64,000 nt of DNA from contig JADLEG010000043.1 in the NCBI GenBank assembly GCA_020846275.1, forward strand, positions 1-64,000. The letters are read 5' to 3'. The DNA comes from Alphaproteobacteria bacterium. Its GTDB lineage: Bacteria > Pseudomonadota > Alphaproteobacteria > JAEULC01. Position 1 is the stretch's first letter; each line of letters begins with the position of its first letter. Of this stretch, positions 50,815-60,664 are shown one piece after another. The position numbers and the translations under genes are program-made. Below the pieces are notes generated by a model. It was not told the origin of the DNA. It worked only from the letters and a program-made list of their open reading frames with translations, and ran no database searches.

Positions 50815-50829
50815 TTAACGCGGGGTTAA
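50815..50829. promoter_or_regulatory. Candidate CtrA box (TTAA-N7-TTAA)
   Basis: TTAACGCGGGGTTAA, embedded in CTTAAC-GCGGG-GTTAAG; 56 bp upstream of the PilZ ATG. Confidence 0.45.
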
Positions 50830-50885
50830 GCCATCACCCCGTATCTTCACCAACATCAGCGACCCGACCCGGAACCGGTCCCTCC

Positions 50886-51302
50886 ATGATCCACCCGCCC
50901 GACCGCAAGCGACAGGCAGCGCCGCACGAGCCCCGATTGAACGGACGTGCGGTCAAGGCCGCGCACGACGAACGCCGGCGCCACGGACGCACGGCCGTGG
51001 CCTGGCATGGGCGCATCATGATCGCGCAGGCGCCCAGCGTGGCCTGCGTGGTGATGAACGTGTCGGAGCGCGGCGCCAAGCTGCGGCTGCGGCTGCCGAT
51101 CGACCTGCCGGGCGGGTTCGTGCTGTCGATCGATCGGTTCGGCGACCTGCAGGTCGAGCTGCTGGACCAGGAGCAGGCGGTCGTGCGCGTCGGCTTCCTG
51201 GATCCGCCGGCTAAAATCCGGAAATTCTTCCGCAACCAGCTGCCGGCGTTCCGTGACGCGCCCGAGGACGGCGACGCCGGCGGGGCCGAGCCGACGGGGT
51301 AG
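50886..51302 (+). CDS. PilZ domain-containing protein
   Basis: DERRRHGRTAVAWHGRIMIAQAPSVACVVMNVSERGAKLRLRLPIDLPGGFVLSIDRFGDLQVELLDQEQAVVRVGF: RxxxR and (D/N)xSxxG-type pattern. Confidence 0.75.
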   Translation: MIHPPDRKRQAAPHEPRLNGRAVKAAHDERRRHGRTAVAWHGRIMIAQAPSVACVVMNVSERGAKLRLRLPIDLPGGFVLSIDRFGDLQVELLDQEQAVVRVGFLDPPAKIRKFFRNQLPAFRDAPEDGDAGGAEPTG

Positions 51303-51593
51303 AAAGGCCACGCGGCACTTCGGCCGCCGGCATCCCTAGCTGCCGAAGACCAGCCCGATCATCCCGGCCAACAGCAGGCCGGCGGAAACGATCATAATCA
51401 GCGTTCGAGCCACAGGCTCACCTGTTGCATCATCCTCGATCGCGGCGCCGGCAGCGCCCTAGCTGTTCAACGCGCCGCCAGCCTAACCGGTGCCACACTG
51501 GACCCCGGTTGTGGCGATCCGATGGCACGCGCAAAAAACCATCGCATGTCGGCATCGGCTTTCCGCACCGGCAGACTATAGTCCCCCCACGAA

Positions 51594-51627
51594 GAAAAAG
51601 GCCCCGCCCTGCGTCGGACGAGGCCCC
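51594..51627 (-). terminator. Rho-independent-like terminator on minus strand
   Basis: Minus strand GGGGCCTCGTCCGACGCAGGGCGGGGCC followed by TTTTTCTT; no obvious gene upstream on that strand. Confidence 0.45.
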
Positions 51628-52160
51628 AAGTCGTTGTAGGTCGATTCCGTTGCGTCGAGGGGCGACACAACGCAATCCATTGCGCCCCAGCGCGCCCCCC
51701 GCGTCCAGCAGAATGGCGCCGGCCGGCCGCGTCTCACCGAAAGATCACAGCCGGCGAACCGCCACGCCGCCCGATCGGACGCGCGACTGCGGCCATCCAA
51801 GGCGAAACGGACATTGAAATCGGAAATCAAGGGGAGGCGATGGTGATTAACGTTCCCAAGCCTAGTTGGGGGCGAGCCTGTTTGATCGACACGGCCTCAG
51901 GCCGAGCTATGGCACTCAAGGCCAGCCGCAGGTTCCTTCGGCGACCGACGCCCAAAGAACCTGGCAAGCCGTTTGACGACCATGTTGCCTCACGCGATCA
52001 AAACGACGTCGCCTCGGCCGCGAACCGGGAAAACGCTGGATTCTGCCCGAAAAGCTTGTACAGAACAATACAAGAACTCGGCCTATGCAATGGGCCACAG
52101 CCCTGCTCCATTACCCCCTGCCCGGAACACACACCCCGCCCCCACTGGAGAAATTGTAAT

Positions 52161-52197
52161 CTTCGTGCTACATAAATGACGTCTTAGTAGTGTGAAG
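52161..52197. promoter_or_regulatory. Imperfect dyad over the hipB start, candidate autoregulatory operator
   Basis: CTTCGTGCTAC (52161-52171) and GTAGTGTGAAG (52187-52197), 9 of 11 complementary. Confidence 0.35.
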
Positions 52198-52203
52198 AAG
52201 CCA

Positions 52204-52539
52204 ATGCCGACGCCACACTATCCTCCCGCCGCTGTACGGCGGACCTTGCGCAAGCTAGGCGCGGACATCCACGATGCCCGCCGCCGCCGACGGCTGCCTA
52301 TGGCCGTAGTGGCTGAGCGCGCCTTCACATCCCGCTCAACCCTCCAAAAGGTCGAAGCGGGCGACGCCAATGTCAGTATTGGCATCTACGCCGCCGTCCT
52401 CCAGGCGCTTGGCTTGCTCGATGACCTGGGGGAGATCGCCGACATCAGCCGCGACAGCGTTGGCCAAGCACTGGCCAGCGCCGAACTGCCGAAGCGCGTT
52501 CACCTCAAGCGCAAGCCGGTGCCGACCGATCATGGCTGA
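52204..52539 (+). CDS. hipB: HipB-like HTH (XRE) antitoxin
   Basis: LRKLGADIHDARRRRRLPMAVVAERAFTSRSTLQKVEAGDANVSIGIYAAVLQALGLLDDL: XRE HTH; immediately upstream of hipA with 8-bp overlap. GTG 52192 is an alternative start. Confidence 0.85.
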   Translation: MPTPHYPPAAVRRTLRKLGADIHDARRRRRLPMAVVAERAFTSRSTLQKVEAGDANVSIGIYAAVLQALGLLDDLGEIADISRDSVGQALASAELPKRVHLKRKPVPTDHG

Positions 52540-53779
52540 CATCGAAGTCCATATCGACCTCGAAGGACGCACGCGTCCTGTCGGCTTGGCCCGCAGCAAC
52601 AAGATGCGTAGCAGCGAGACCGTCGTCTTTGAGTATGCGCCCGAATGGCTCGCCGATCCCGATCGCTTCTCGATCGAGCCCGCCCTCGCATTGACGCGCG
52701 GCGGCTTTGCGCCGCGTGTGGGACAAGCCACTTTCGGGTCCATCGGCGATTCGGCGCCCGACACCTGGGGGCGCCACCTTATGCAGCGCGCCGAGCGGCG
52801 CCTGGCTGAGCGCGAAGGCTGCGCGGTCCGAACCCTCGCCGAAAGCGACTATCTTCTTGGCGTCGCTGATGAGACCCGTCTTGGCGCACTCCGCTTTCGT
52901 TGGGTGGGCGAAGATGTGTTCCAAGCGCCGCTTCGCGTAGGCGTGCCCACCCTGATCGAACTCGGGCGTCTCCTTCAGGTGACGGAGCGCATCCTTCGGG
53001 ATGAGGAGACGGACGAAGATCTCCAGTTCATTTTTGCACCCGGATCATCGCTTGGCGGCGCGCGCCCGAAGGCGTCGGTCATCGATCAGCACGGCCGTCT
53101 CTCCATCGCAAAATTCCCCAAGGAAACCGACGGCTACAGCATGGAGACTTGGGAAGAGATCGCCTTGCGGCTCGCCGGGCGCGCCGGCATCGCCACACCC
53201 TTCCACGAACTGCTGCAGGTCGCCGGAAAGGCGGTGCTCTTGTCACGGCGTTTCGATAGGGCCGGCGCCATTCGCATCCCGTTCCTCTCCGCAATGGCCA
53301 TGACAGGATCGAAGGACGGCGAGCGCGGCAGCTATCCTGAAATCGTCGATGCGCTCACCCAGCATGGGGCTCGAGCGAAGACCGACGCCCAGGCGCTATA
53401 CCGTCGCGTCGCCTTCAACGTGCTGATCTCGAATGTCGATGATCACCTCCGCAACCATGGCTTCTTGCGGCCTGGCAAGACAGGCTGGTCGCTTTCTCCC
53501 GTCTGTGATCTCAACCCTATGCCGACTGATCTTAAGGCTCGTGTACTGACGACGAACATCGATTTGGACGAAGGCACCTGCTCGATCGATCTACTTGAGG
53601 CGGCTTCCGGATACTTCGGTCTCGGCCTGGTGCCGGCCCGTGCCATCATCAAAGAAGTCGCGGTAGTGACGGCGACCTGGCGGGAGGCTTCGAAGGAGGT
53701 CGGCGCCCGGGCCGCCGAAATCAACCGCATGTCCACCGCCTTTGAGCATGACGATCTGAAACGGGCGCTAGCGCTATGA
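52532..53779 (+). CDS. hipA: HipA family serine/threonine kinase toxin
   Basis: GFAPRVGQATFGSIGDSAPDTWGRHLM...GSSLGGARPKASV...SIAKFPKETDGYSMETWEEIALRLA...NVLISNVDDHLRNHGFLR...LSPVCDLNPMP. Confidence 0.92.
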   Translation: MADIEVHIDLEGRTRPVGLARSNKMRSSETVVFEYAPEWLADPDRFSIEPALALTRGGFAPRVGQATFGSIGDSAPDTWGRHLMQRAERRLAEREGCAVRTLAESDYLLGVADETRLGALRFRWVGEDVFQAPLRVGVPTLIELGRLLQVTERILRDEETDEDLQFIFAPGSSLGGARPKASVIDQHGRLSIAKFPKETDGYSMETWEEIALRLAGRAGIATPFHELLQVAGKAVLLSRRFDRAGAIRIPFLSAMAMTGSKDGERGSYPEIVDALTQHGARAKTDAQALYRRVAFNVLISNVDDHLRNHGFLRPGKTGWSLSPVCDLNPMPTDLKARVLTTNIDLDEGTCSIDLLEAASGYFGLGLVPARAIIKEVAVVTATWREASKEVGARAAEINRMSTAFEHDDLKRALAL

Positions 53780-54137
53780 CGCGAACTTTCATCCATAGCT
53801 TCGATCCTGCATCCGCGAGTATACACGCTCGGATGGGTTGTGCTGCGGCTTCGGGCTCGCCCACGAGATGCTCACAAGCTGAGCGAATAGACTGAACCTC
53901 TAGGCGCCTTCCTTTCACACCAATGCACTTGATAGAAAATACTTTTTTCTATCGAGTTGCCCTAGGAGCTACGGTGCGGCGCCTGGCATTGTCGGGAATG
54001 AGATAGCCTACAGGCGCTGGGTAGTCTTGGATTCTTACGTTTGCAGCGCCGACGAATACGTGGTCTCGATTGGTAGTCTGGGCCGATAGCCCCCGGCGGA
54101 TTCAATCATCGTGGTGAGAACACGTCTGGCTCAATAG

Positions 54138-55844
54138 TCAGTCGAGGGTGCCGTCGTAGAGAGATAACGCCGGATGGGCATCCGGGTCGGTCATCACTTC
54201 GATCAGCCAAGGCCGCGCCGCCGAGAGCGCCGTCGACAATGCCGCGGCAAGGTCGCCGGGGTTTTCGATCCGCACGCTCTCCAGACCGCAACTCCGGGCC
54301 AGCCCCGCATGGTCAACAGGCGCGAAATGACAGGCCGTCGTGTAACGGCCGAACTTCACCGTCTCGGCATCCTTCTGGTACCCCAACACCCCATTGTTAA
54401 GCACGATCGTCGTCAGCGCAATCCGGCCGCGCACGAGCGTCTCCATCTCCGCCCAGGAATGCGCGAAGCCGCCGTCACCGACCAGGGCCACAACCGGGCT
54501 TGCTGGCGTGGCGAGCTTGGCACCGATCGCCATCGGCAATCCCCACCCCAAGCCCGCCAACCCGCGCGGGGTCAGGAACCGCATGCCCGGCGCCAAGGAC
54601 TTGAGCTGTCCGACGATCCACATCGAAGAGTAGCTGGCGTCGGCGCAGACGATCGTCTGCGGCGTGAGCAGCGGCTGCAATTCGGCCATTACCCGCTCGG
54701 GCCGGATCGGCGAAGCGTTGCTGCCGGTGAAGAGGCAGCGATCCGTGTCGAAATCTCGCCAAGCGGCGGCAATTTTCGCCTCCAGTGCCGGGCGCCCTCG
54801 CTTGCGAATTGAAATTTCGCCGGCGGCGAGCTCCAGGCGAAGCGCCTTCAAGGTTTCGCGCGCATCACCGGCGAGCCGCACCGCCTCGTAGTTGCGGCCG
54901 ATCTCCATTGGATCAGCGTCGATTTGGATGATCTTCGCGGTCGACGGAAACAGGCGCCAGGAATCAGTGCCGTTCTGGTTGTTCCGCGTGCCCACTAGCA
55001 AGATCGCGTCCGCTTGATCGACCAGTTGCCGCGTGTGTCGGCCGAGCGATCTGGGGCCGGTCAACGACGCCAACACCCCAGCGGACAGTTTGTGGGTTTC
55101 GGCCACCGCCCCTTTGCCCATGTTGGTCGTGAATACCGGCAGCGACGCCGCTTCCTGCAGCCGCGCCAGTTCCTCGGCCGCGCCCGAGGAAAGGACGCCG
55201 CCGCCGGCCACGACGACCGGATTGGCGGCGCGAGCCAAAATCGTCGCCGCCTCGCCGATCGCGTCGTCCGAAGGGCGCGGCCGGTCGATCGGCCAGACGC
55301 CGTAGCTGGCGCTTCGCGGCGATTTCGCCTCGATCGCCCGTTCCCGCAAAAGGTCCGCCGGCAGCAGAAGAACCGCCGGGCCGGGGCGCCCGCTGCCCGC
55401 CGCGATGAACGCTGCATCGACGTAGTCGTCGACCCGATCGGCTGTCAGCAGCCGTTTGATCCATTTGGCGCAGGCCGAGAAGAGTGCAAAGTGATCGATC
55501 TCCTGGAATGCGTTGCGGTCGATTTGATGCCGCTCCACTTCCTGAACCAGGGCGACGATCGGCACGCTCGCCTTGAACGCCTCGGCCAAAGGCGGCACCA
55601 GCAGGGTCGCGGCGGGCCCATTCTGGGCGGCGACGATGCCGATCCGGTGCGATTGACGGGCGTAACCATCGGCCATCGCCCCGCCCATATTCTCCTGGCG
55701 ATAGGCCACCTGGCGAATCCCCAAGGCCTCGCAAGCAAGGATCACCGCGGATGGCAGGCTCTGGCCGAAGATGATCTCGACGCCATGGCGCCGCAGCGCG
55801 AGGGCGACGCGCTCTGCTACCGTTCCGGACCGATCACTGCTCAT
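54138..55844 (-). CDS. Thiamine pyrophosphate enzyme, acetolactate synthase (IlvB)-like
   Basis: GVEIIFGQSLPSAVILACEALGIRQVAYRQENMGGAMADGYAR...GLGWGLPMAIGAKLATPASPVVALVGDGGFAHSWAEMETLVRGRIALTTIVLNNGVLGYQ: TPP GDG...NN motif. Confidence 0.9.
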   Translation of the reverse strand: MSSDRSGTVAERVALALRRHGVEIIFGQSLPSAVILACEALGIRQVAYRQENMGGAMADGYARQSHRIGIVAAQNGPAATLLVPPLAEAFKASVPIVALVQEVERHQIDRNAFQEIDHFALFSACAKWIKRLLTADRVDDYVDAAFIAAGSGRPGPAVLLLPADLLRERAIEAKSPRSASYGVWPIDRPRPSDDAIGEAATILARAANPVVVAGGGVLSSGAAEELARLQEAASLPVFTTNMGKGAVAETHKLSAGVLASLTGPRSLGRHTRQLVDQADAILLVGTRNNQNGTDSWRLFPSTAKIIQIDADPMEIGRNYEAVRLAGDARETLKALRLELAAGEISIRKRGRPALEAKIAAAWRDFDTDRCLFTGSNASPIRPERVMAELQPLLTPQTIVCADASYSSMWIVGQLKSLAPGMRFLTPRGLAGLGWGLPMAIGAKLATPASPVVALVGDGGFAHSWAEMETLVRGRIALTTIVLNNGVLGYQKDAETVKFGRYTTACHFAPVDHAGLARSCGLESVRIENPGDLAAALSTALSAARPWLIEVMTDPDAHPALSLYDGTLD

Positions 55845-55884
55845 CCACTGCTCTCCATGCTACTGCAATTCGTCGGCGACCTGA

Positions 55885-57000
55885 TCAATGTCGCGCCGCC
55901 TGGCCAAGCTGGCCCTCAAGACGCTGGCTGTACTTCGACAGGGAAAAACAGATCACGAAATAGACCAGCGAGATGGAGATGAACATCTCAAGGCCGAAAC
56001 CCTGCCAGGCGGGGTCCACGATCGTCGCCTTCGCGGCATTGAGAAAGTCGAACAGGCCGATGATCAGCACCAAGGAAGTATTCTTGAGCATCGCGATCGC
56101 CGTGTTGACCAGCGCCGGGATCACGCTGCGCAGCGCTTGCGGCAGGACTATCAGCGCATGCGTCCGCCAATACCCCAGGCCCAAGGCGGTGGCGGCTTCG
56201 ACCTGACCATGCCCCACGCCTTGCAGGCCACCGCGGATCACCTCCGCCATATAGGCCGCCGCGAACATCGTGAAGGCGACCTGCGCCCGTAGCAGCTTGT
56301 CGATCGACACGCCGGCCGGCATGAACAGCGGCAACACGAACGAGGCCATGAATAGAAGGCTCACCAGCGGCATGGCGCGGATCAGCTCGATATAGCAAGC
56401 ACAAACCAGCCGGATCAGTGGCAGCTCATCGGCGCGTCGGCCGAGCGCCAGCAGGATACCGAGCGGCAGGGCCGTGCCGATTCCGACAGTGGCCAACAGC
56501 AGCGTCACCGGCAGCCCGCCCCATCGTTCCTGACCGACCAATGGCAGATCGAAGATGCCGCCCCACATCAAAATCGCCACCGCGGCGAATCCCGCGCCCC
56601 ACAAGGCCGCGAGCCAGCACAGCCTGTGCCGGTAGAGGGCGGTAGCGAGGTACAGAAGAACGATGATGGCGCAGGCAAGTGCGGGCCGCCAATGCTCGTC
56701 GTAGGGATAGGTGGCGAACAGCATGAAGCGATACTTCTCGCCGATCAGCGCCCAGCAGGCGCCCACACCTCGCGCCGCACGGCAAGGGCCGGAACTGCCC
56801 GGCGGTGCGCTCCAAACTGCGTCGATCACCGCCCAATGCGCCAGTTTGGAGGCGACGGTCGCCACGAGGACCGCTATCGTCACCGTCGCCAACGCATTGA
56901 CCCAACCGCCGAACAGATTGGCACGCATCCAGCGCCATGGCGCTTGTCCCGGCATGGCAGGCGATCCGACGGTCAGGTTGGGCGCACCGCTCAACGCCAC
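55885..57000 (-). CDS. Amino-acid ABC transporter permease (AapM/HisM family)
   Basis: LPVTLLLATVGIGTALPLGILLALGRR...YIELIRAMPLVSLLFMASFVLPLF...EVIRGGLQGVGHGQVEAATALGLGYWRTHALIVLPQALRSVIPALVNTAIAMLKNTSLVLIIGLFDFL. GTG 57000 or ATG 56955. Confidence 0.88.
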   Translation of the reverse strand: MALSGAPNLTVGSPAMPGQAPWRWMRANLFGGWVNALATVTIAVLVATVASKLAHWAVIDAVWSAPPGSSGPCRAARGVGACWALIGEKYRFMLFATYPYDEHWRPALACAIIVLLYLATALYRHRLCWLAALWGAGFAAVAILMWGGIFDLPLVGQERWGGLPVTLLLATVGIGTALPLGILLALGRRADELPLIRLVCACYIELIRAMPLVSLLFMASFVLPLFMPAGVSIDKLLRAQVAFTMFAAAYMAEVIRGGLQGVGHGQVEAATALGLGYWRTHALIVLPQALRSVIPALVNTAIAMLKNTSLVLIIGLFDFLNAAKATIVDPAWQGFGLEMFISISLVYFVICFSLSKYSQRLEGQLGQAARH

Positions 57001-58145
57001 CCCGCCGGCGCGATCCGCGCGTTCCACCAGTTCATCAGCGCGGCAATGCCGAGATTGAGCATCAGGAATGCAGCGATGATCATCGCGACCGCTTCGATCG
57101 CCTGGCCGGTGTCGGTAATGATGCTGTTGATGACGGCCACCAAATCCGGATAGCCGATCGCAATCGCCAGCGACGAACTCTTTGCCAGATCGAGATATTG
57201 GTTGGTGGTCGGCGGAACGATCAAGCGCAGGGCCTGGGGCAGGACAATCAGCCGCAGCACGCGTCGGCGCTCGAGTCCCAGCGCATATCCTGCCTCCCAC
57301 TGGCCCGGCGAAATGGCAAGAATACCTCCGCGCACGATCTCGGCGATGAAGGCACCCGCGTAGAGTGACAGGCCCACGACCAGCGTCGTCAGCTCAGGCG
57401 AGAGCGTCCACCCGCCGGCGAAATTGAGTCCGTCCAGCCGCGGAATGCCAAATGATATCCGCGTGCCGACGATCGCCAGGGCAAGCGCCACGCCCCCAAT
57501 CGACAGGACGATTCCCCAAGGCAGGACCGGGGGCCGGCGTCCTGTCCGGACCTGCGCGCGATCGGCATGGTGATGCAGCCCCCAGCTCGTCACGAATGCC
57601 ACGGCAATAGCCACAACCACCGGCCACCAAGGCCCGTCGACCGCCAAGGCGGGCACCACCAGGCCTCGATTGGAAAGGAACATGACATTGCCGATCGACC
57701 AAGCGGCCCGCAGCGACGGCAGCCCTTGCATGAGGATATAGAGTAGAAACAAATGCGCGAGCAGGGGTACGTTGCGCACATATTCCACATAGCCCGACGC
57801 CAACCGGGCCAAGAGCCAGTTGCGTGACAGGCGCGCGATCCCGATGGCAACGCCGAGCGGAGTGGCCAGCGCGATTCCGAGGGCCGACACCAACAGTGTG
57901 TTGAGCAGACCGACGACGATGGCCCGCAGATTGCTATCACCCGGGCGATAGGCAATCACGCTTTCGCCGATCGGCATCGCGGCCGGCCGTTGCAGAAAGT
58001 CGAAACCGGAATTGATCCGCCGCGCCTCTAGATTCGCGAGCGCGTTCGATGCCAGCCACCAGACGGCCGCGGCGAGGCAGGCCAAGGCGAGAGCCTGCCA
58101 AGCCCACGCGCGCAAGCCGGTCGTACCGCGCATTCTCACCCGCAT
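56991..58145 (-). CDS. Amino-acid ABC transporter permease (AapQ family)
   Basis: YVEYVRNVPLLAHLFLLYILMQGLPS...EIVRGGILAISPGQWEAGYALGLERRRVLRLIVLPQALRLIVPPTTNQYLDLAKSSSLAIAIGYPDLVAV. Confidence 0.9.
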   Translation of the reverse strand: MRVRMRGTTGLRAWAWQALALACLAAAVWWLASNALANLEARRINSGFDFLQRPAAMPIGESVIAYRPGDSNLRAIVVGLLNTLLVSALGIALATPLGVAIGIARLSRNWLLARLASGYVEYVRNVPLLAHLFLLYILMQGLPSLRAAWSIGNVMFLSNRGLVVPALAVDGPWWPVVVAIAVAFVTSWGLHHHADRAQVRTGRRPPVLPWGIVLSIGGVALALAIVGTRISFGIPRLDGLNFAGGWTLSPELTTLVVGLSLYAGAFIAEIVRGGILAISPGQWEAGYALGLERRRVLRLIVLPQALRLIVPPTTNQYLDLAKSSSLAIAIGYPDLVAVINSIITDTGQAIEAVAMIIAAFLMLNLGIAALMNWWNARIAPAGWR

Positions 58146-58202
58146 TCCGCGCTCGATCTATCCCAGGCGGGCGGCGGTTCTTGCCGCCGCCCCTGCCCGC
58201 GC

Positions 58203-59231
58203 TCAGTTAAAGGGTGCCGCGTACATCAGACCGCCCTTGGTCGAAAGCGCGTTCGGACCACGCGCCATTTTGACGACAGACTTCTCGCCGAAGTGCCGGT
58301 CGAAAATCTCGCCGTAGTTGCCCACGGCCTCGATCGCCTTGACCAGCCAGTCCTTGTTCACCCCCAGCAGCTTGCCGAGATCGTCTTGGCCACCCAGCAT
58401 GCGCTTGATCGCAACATCCTCGGATCCGCCGGCGAGCCGACGGACGTTGTCCTGCGTAATGCCGCGCTTCTCCGCCTCAACGAGGCCGTAGTGAACCCAG
58501 CGCAACAGCGTGAACCATTCCCAGTCGCCGCGCGCAACGAAAAGCGAGTACGGGTCCGAGGACATCAGTTCCTCCAGCACCAGGTACTCGGCCGGGTTCG
58601 GCGCCATCATCACCTGGGCCCCCGCCAAGTCCGCCGCGCCGGCGATTGCGGCGTCGCAGCGTCCCGCGAGGAAGGCTTGGAACGTGTCCTGAAACTTCTC
58701 AAGCTGCACCAGCTTGTATTGGAAATTCTTGAGCTTCATCAGGTCGGCGAGGCTGCCGATGGCAGCATTGCCCTGGCTGATACAGAACGTGGCATTGTTC
58801 ATCTGGTTGGTGGTCGTGATCTTGGCGTCGCGTCGCACGATGAAGCCCGACCCCGTATAGAAGTTCGTGGCCACCGAGATCACGCCCAGCGAGGCATCGC
58901 GGGTCAGGTTCGTCAGGCTGTCCCTCGCCAGCATGTCGACCTCGCCGCTCTGCAGCGCCGTAAATCGCTGCTGCAACGACAGCGGAACGAAGGTCACCTT
59001 TTTCGCGTCACCCAGGGCGGCGGCGGCCACGGCGCGACAATAGTCGACGTCGAGTCCCACCCATTCGCCCTTGCTGTCGACCCGCGAAAAGGTCGGGATC
59101 GACCCGCCGACGCCGCAACGCAGATTGCCCTGTGCCTTGACCTTGTCGAACACGGCCCCGGCCCAGGCCGAGGACGAAAGCGTCGCCAGAACGGCGGCTC
59201 CAACGATGAAGCGAACGATTCCCCTCTGCAT
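58203..59231 (-). CDS. Amino-acid ABC transporter substrate-binding protein (AapJ family)
   Basis: Signal peptide; FDKVKAQGNLRCGVGGSIPTFSRVDSKGEWVGLDVDYCRAVAAAALGDAKKVTFVPLSLQQRFTALQSGEVDMLARDSLTNLTRDA. Confidence 0.93.
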   Translation of the reverse strand: MQRGIVRFIVGAAVLATLSSSAWAGAVFDKVKAQGNLRCGVGGSIPTFSRVDSKGEWVGLDVDYCRAVAAAALGDAKKVTFVPLSLQQRFTALQSGEVDMLARDSLTNLTRDASLGVISVATNFYTGSGFIVRRDAKITTTNQMNNATFCISQGNAAIGSLADLMKLKNFQYKLVQLEKFQDTFQAFLAGRCDAAIAGAADLAGAQVMMAPNPAEYLVLEELMSSDPYSLFVARGDWEWFTLLRWVHYGLVEAEKRGITQDNVRRLAGGSEDVAIKRMLGGQDDLGKLLGVNKDWLVKAIEAVGNYGEIFDRHFGEKSVVKMARGPNALSTKGGLMYAAPFN

Positions 59232-59243
59232 GACTCCCCTCCT

Positions 59244-60599
59244 TCACTTCCACGGCGTTTCCCGATGGACTTCTTCAACCGACTCCGCGATGGCCGCCGC
59301 CAGATCGTGGATGTCGTCGTCCGTCATCGGCGTCGACAGCGCACCCGAGCAGTTCGGCGTCAGCAGGAATCCGCGCTCGAGCGCAGCGAGATGAATCGCG
59401 GCAAGCGCCCTCTTCTCGGCTGCGGATGGCAGGCTCGTGCGATAGCTCGTGATCGCCGACGTCCTGAGGTGCAGGCGAAACAAGGATCCCATGCCGGTCG
59501 CCTGGGCGGGCAGTTCGCGGCGCATGAACTGTTCGCCGAGCATGGCGCGCAAGCTTTCGCCAAGCCGATTCAGCCGCGCGGCCGCTGCTTGGTCGTAGGC
59601 GGCAAGGCAGGCCAGCCCGGCGACCATGGTCAGGGGGTTGGCGCTGAACGTGCCGCCGTGCGACACGGGCGGCTTGCCCTTGGTGTGGTCGAACACCGCC
59701 ATGTGCCGCGCGGGTCCGGCGACCGCCCCGCCCGGCAAGCCGCCGCCGATGATCTTCGCCAGCGCGACCAGGTCCGGCTTCAAGCCGAAGACCTGGTAGG
59801 CACCGCCAACGCCGAGCCGGTAGGAGACGACCTCGTCGAGCACAAGCAGGATTCCGTGCTGGCGACAGGTCTCTTGTAGAACCGCGCACAGCTCGGCCGT
59901 CGCCGGCACCATGGCGATTCGCGAGGAAAGCGGATCGAAGAGAACGGCCGCCAATCGGGTCGCGTGCGCCGCGATCAGTCGCTGGCAGTCCGCCGGCTTG
60001 TCGAACGGAAGGACAAGGACATCGGTCGCCACCGAGGCCGGTGTTCCTTTCGCGTAAAGCGTGCTGACCGGATCGTCGCCCCAGTTCTCCGGCGACGAAT
60101 CGAGGCTGACCTCGGCATAGTCATAGGCGCCGTGATAGGCGCCCTCGAACTTGGCGATCATCGGGCGGCCGGTGATGGCGCGCGCCGCCTTGATCGCGAA
60201 CATCACCGCCTCCGTGCCCGTCCCCACGAAGCGGATCTGCTCCAGTTCGGGTGAGCGCTGCCGGATTGCTTCGGCAAGCTGCGTCTCCGACTCCGTCGGC
60301 AGACCGAAGGCCGTGCCGCGATCGATCGCCTCGTGCAGCGCCTGAACGACCGGGGGAAAAGCGTGCCCGTGCACCAGGGAGAAAAAGTTGTTCGCGCAGT
60401 CGAAGACGCGGCGGCCGTCGACGTCGGTCATCCAGCACCCTTCGCCACGCATCGCATAGGGCGGCTGCGGTGCGAAAAACGGGGCGGAGCGCATGCTGCC
60501 ACCCGGCGTAATCGCATTGGCCCGCGCAAAAGCCGCTCTAGACATAGGCCCGACAGCCTCGCCCTGATTGTGCCAGCGCGGGTGCGGCAATGACTGCAT
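59244..60599 (-). CDS. Class III aminotransferase, glutamate-1-semialdehyde aminomutase-like
   Basis: ARANAITPGGSMRSAPFFAP...GTEAVMFAIKAARAITGRPMIAKFEGAYHGAYD...LLVLDEVVSYRLGVGGAYQVFGLKPDLVALAKIIGGGLPGGAVAG (PLP Lys). Alternative start ATG 60545. Confidence 0.9.
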   Translation of the reverse strand: MQSLPHPRWHNQGEAVGPMSRAAFARANAITPGGSMRSAPFFAPQPPYAMRGEGCWMTDVDGRRVFDCANNFFSLVHGHAFPPVVQALHEAIDRGTAFGLPTESETQLAEAIRQRSPELEQIRFVGTGTEAVMFAIKAARAITGRPMIAKFEGAYHGAYDYAEVSLDSSPENWGDDPVSTLYAKGTPASVATDVLVLPFDKPADCQRLIAAHATRLAAVLFDPLSSRIAMVPATAELCAVLQETCRQHGILLVLDEVVSYRLGVGGAYQVFGLKPDLVALAKIIGGGLPGGAVAGPARHMAVFDHTKGKPPVSHGGTFSANPLTMVAGLACLAAYDQAAAARLNRLGESLRAMLGEQFMRRELPAQATGMGSLFRLHLRTSAITSYRTSLPSAAEKRALAAIHLAALERGFLLTPNCSGALSTPMTDDDIHDLAAAIAESVEEVHRETPWK

Positions 60600-60636
60600 C
60601 GTCCCCCCTTTGGATCGCCAAAATTCGCCGCGAAGT

Positions 60637-60650
60637 GGATCATATGATCC
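60637..60650. promoter_or_regulatory. Palindromic operator candidate 1
   Basis: GGATCATATGATCC, 14-bp perfect palindrome. Confidence 0.65.
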
Positions 60651-60664
60651 TAATATAGTCAATC

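Noticed and set aside
51840-52175. 111-aa plus-strand ORF upstream of hipB
   Set aside because: No recognisable domain or good ribosome binding site, and composition typical of translated noncoding DNA; not called as a gene.
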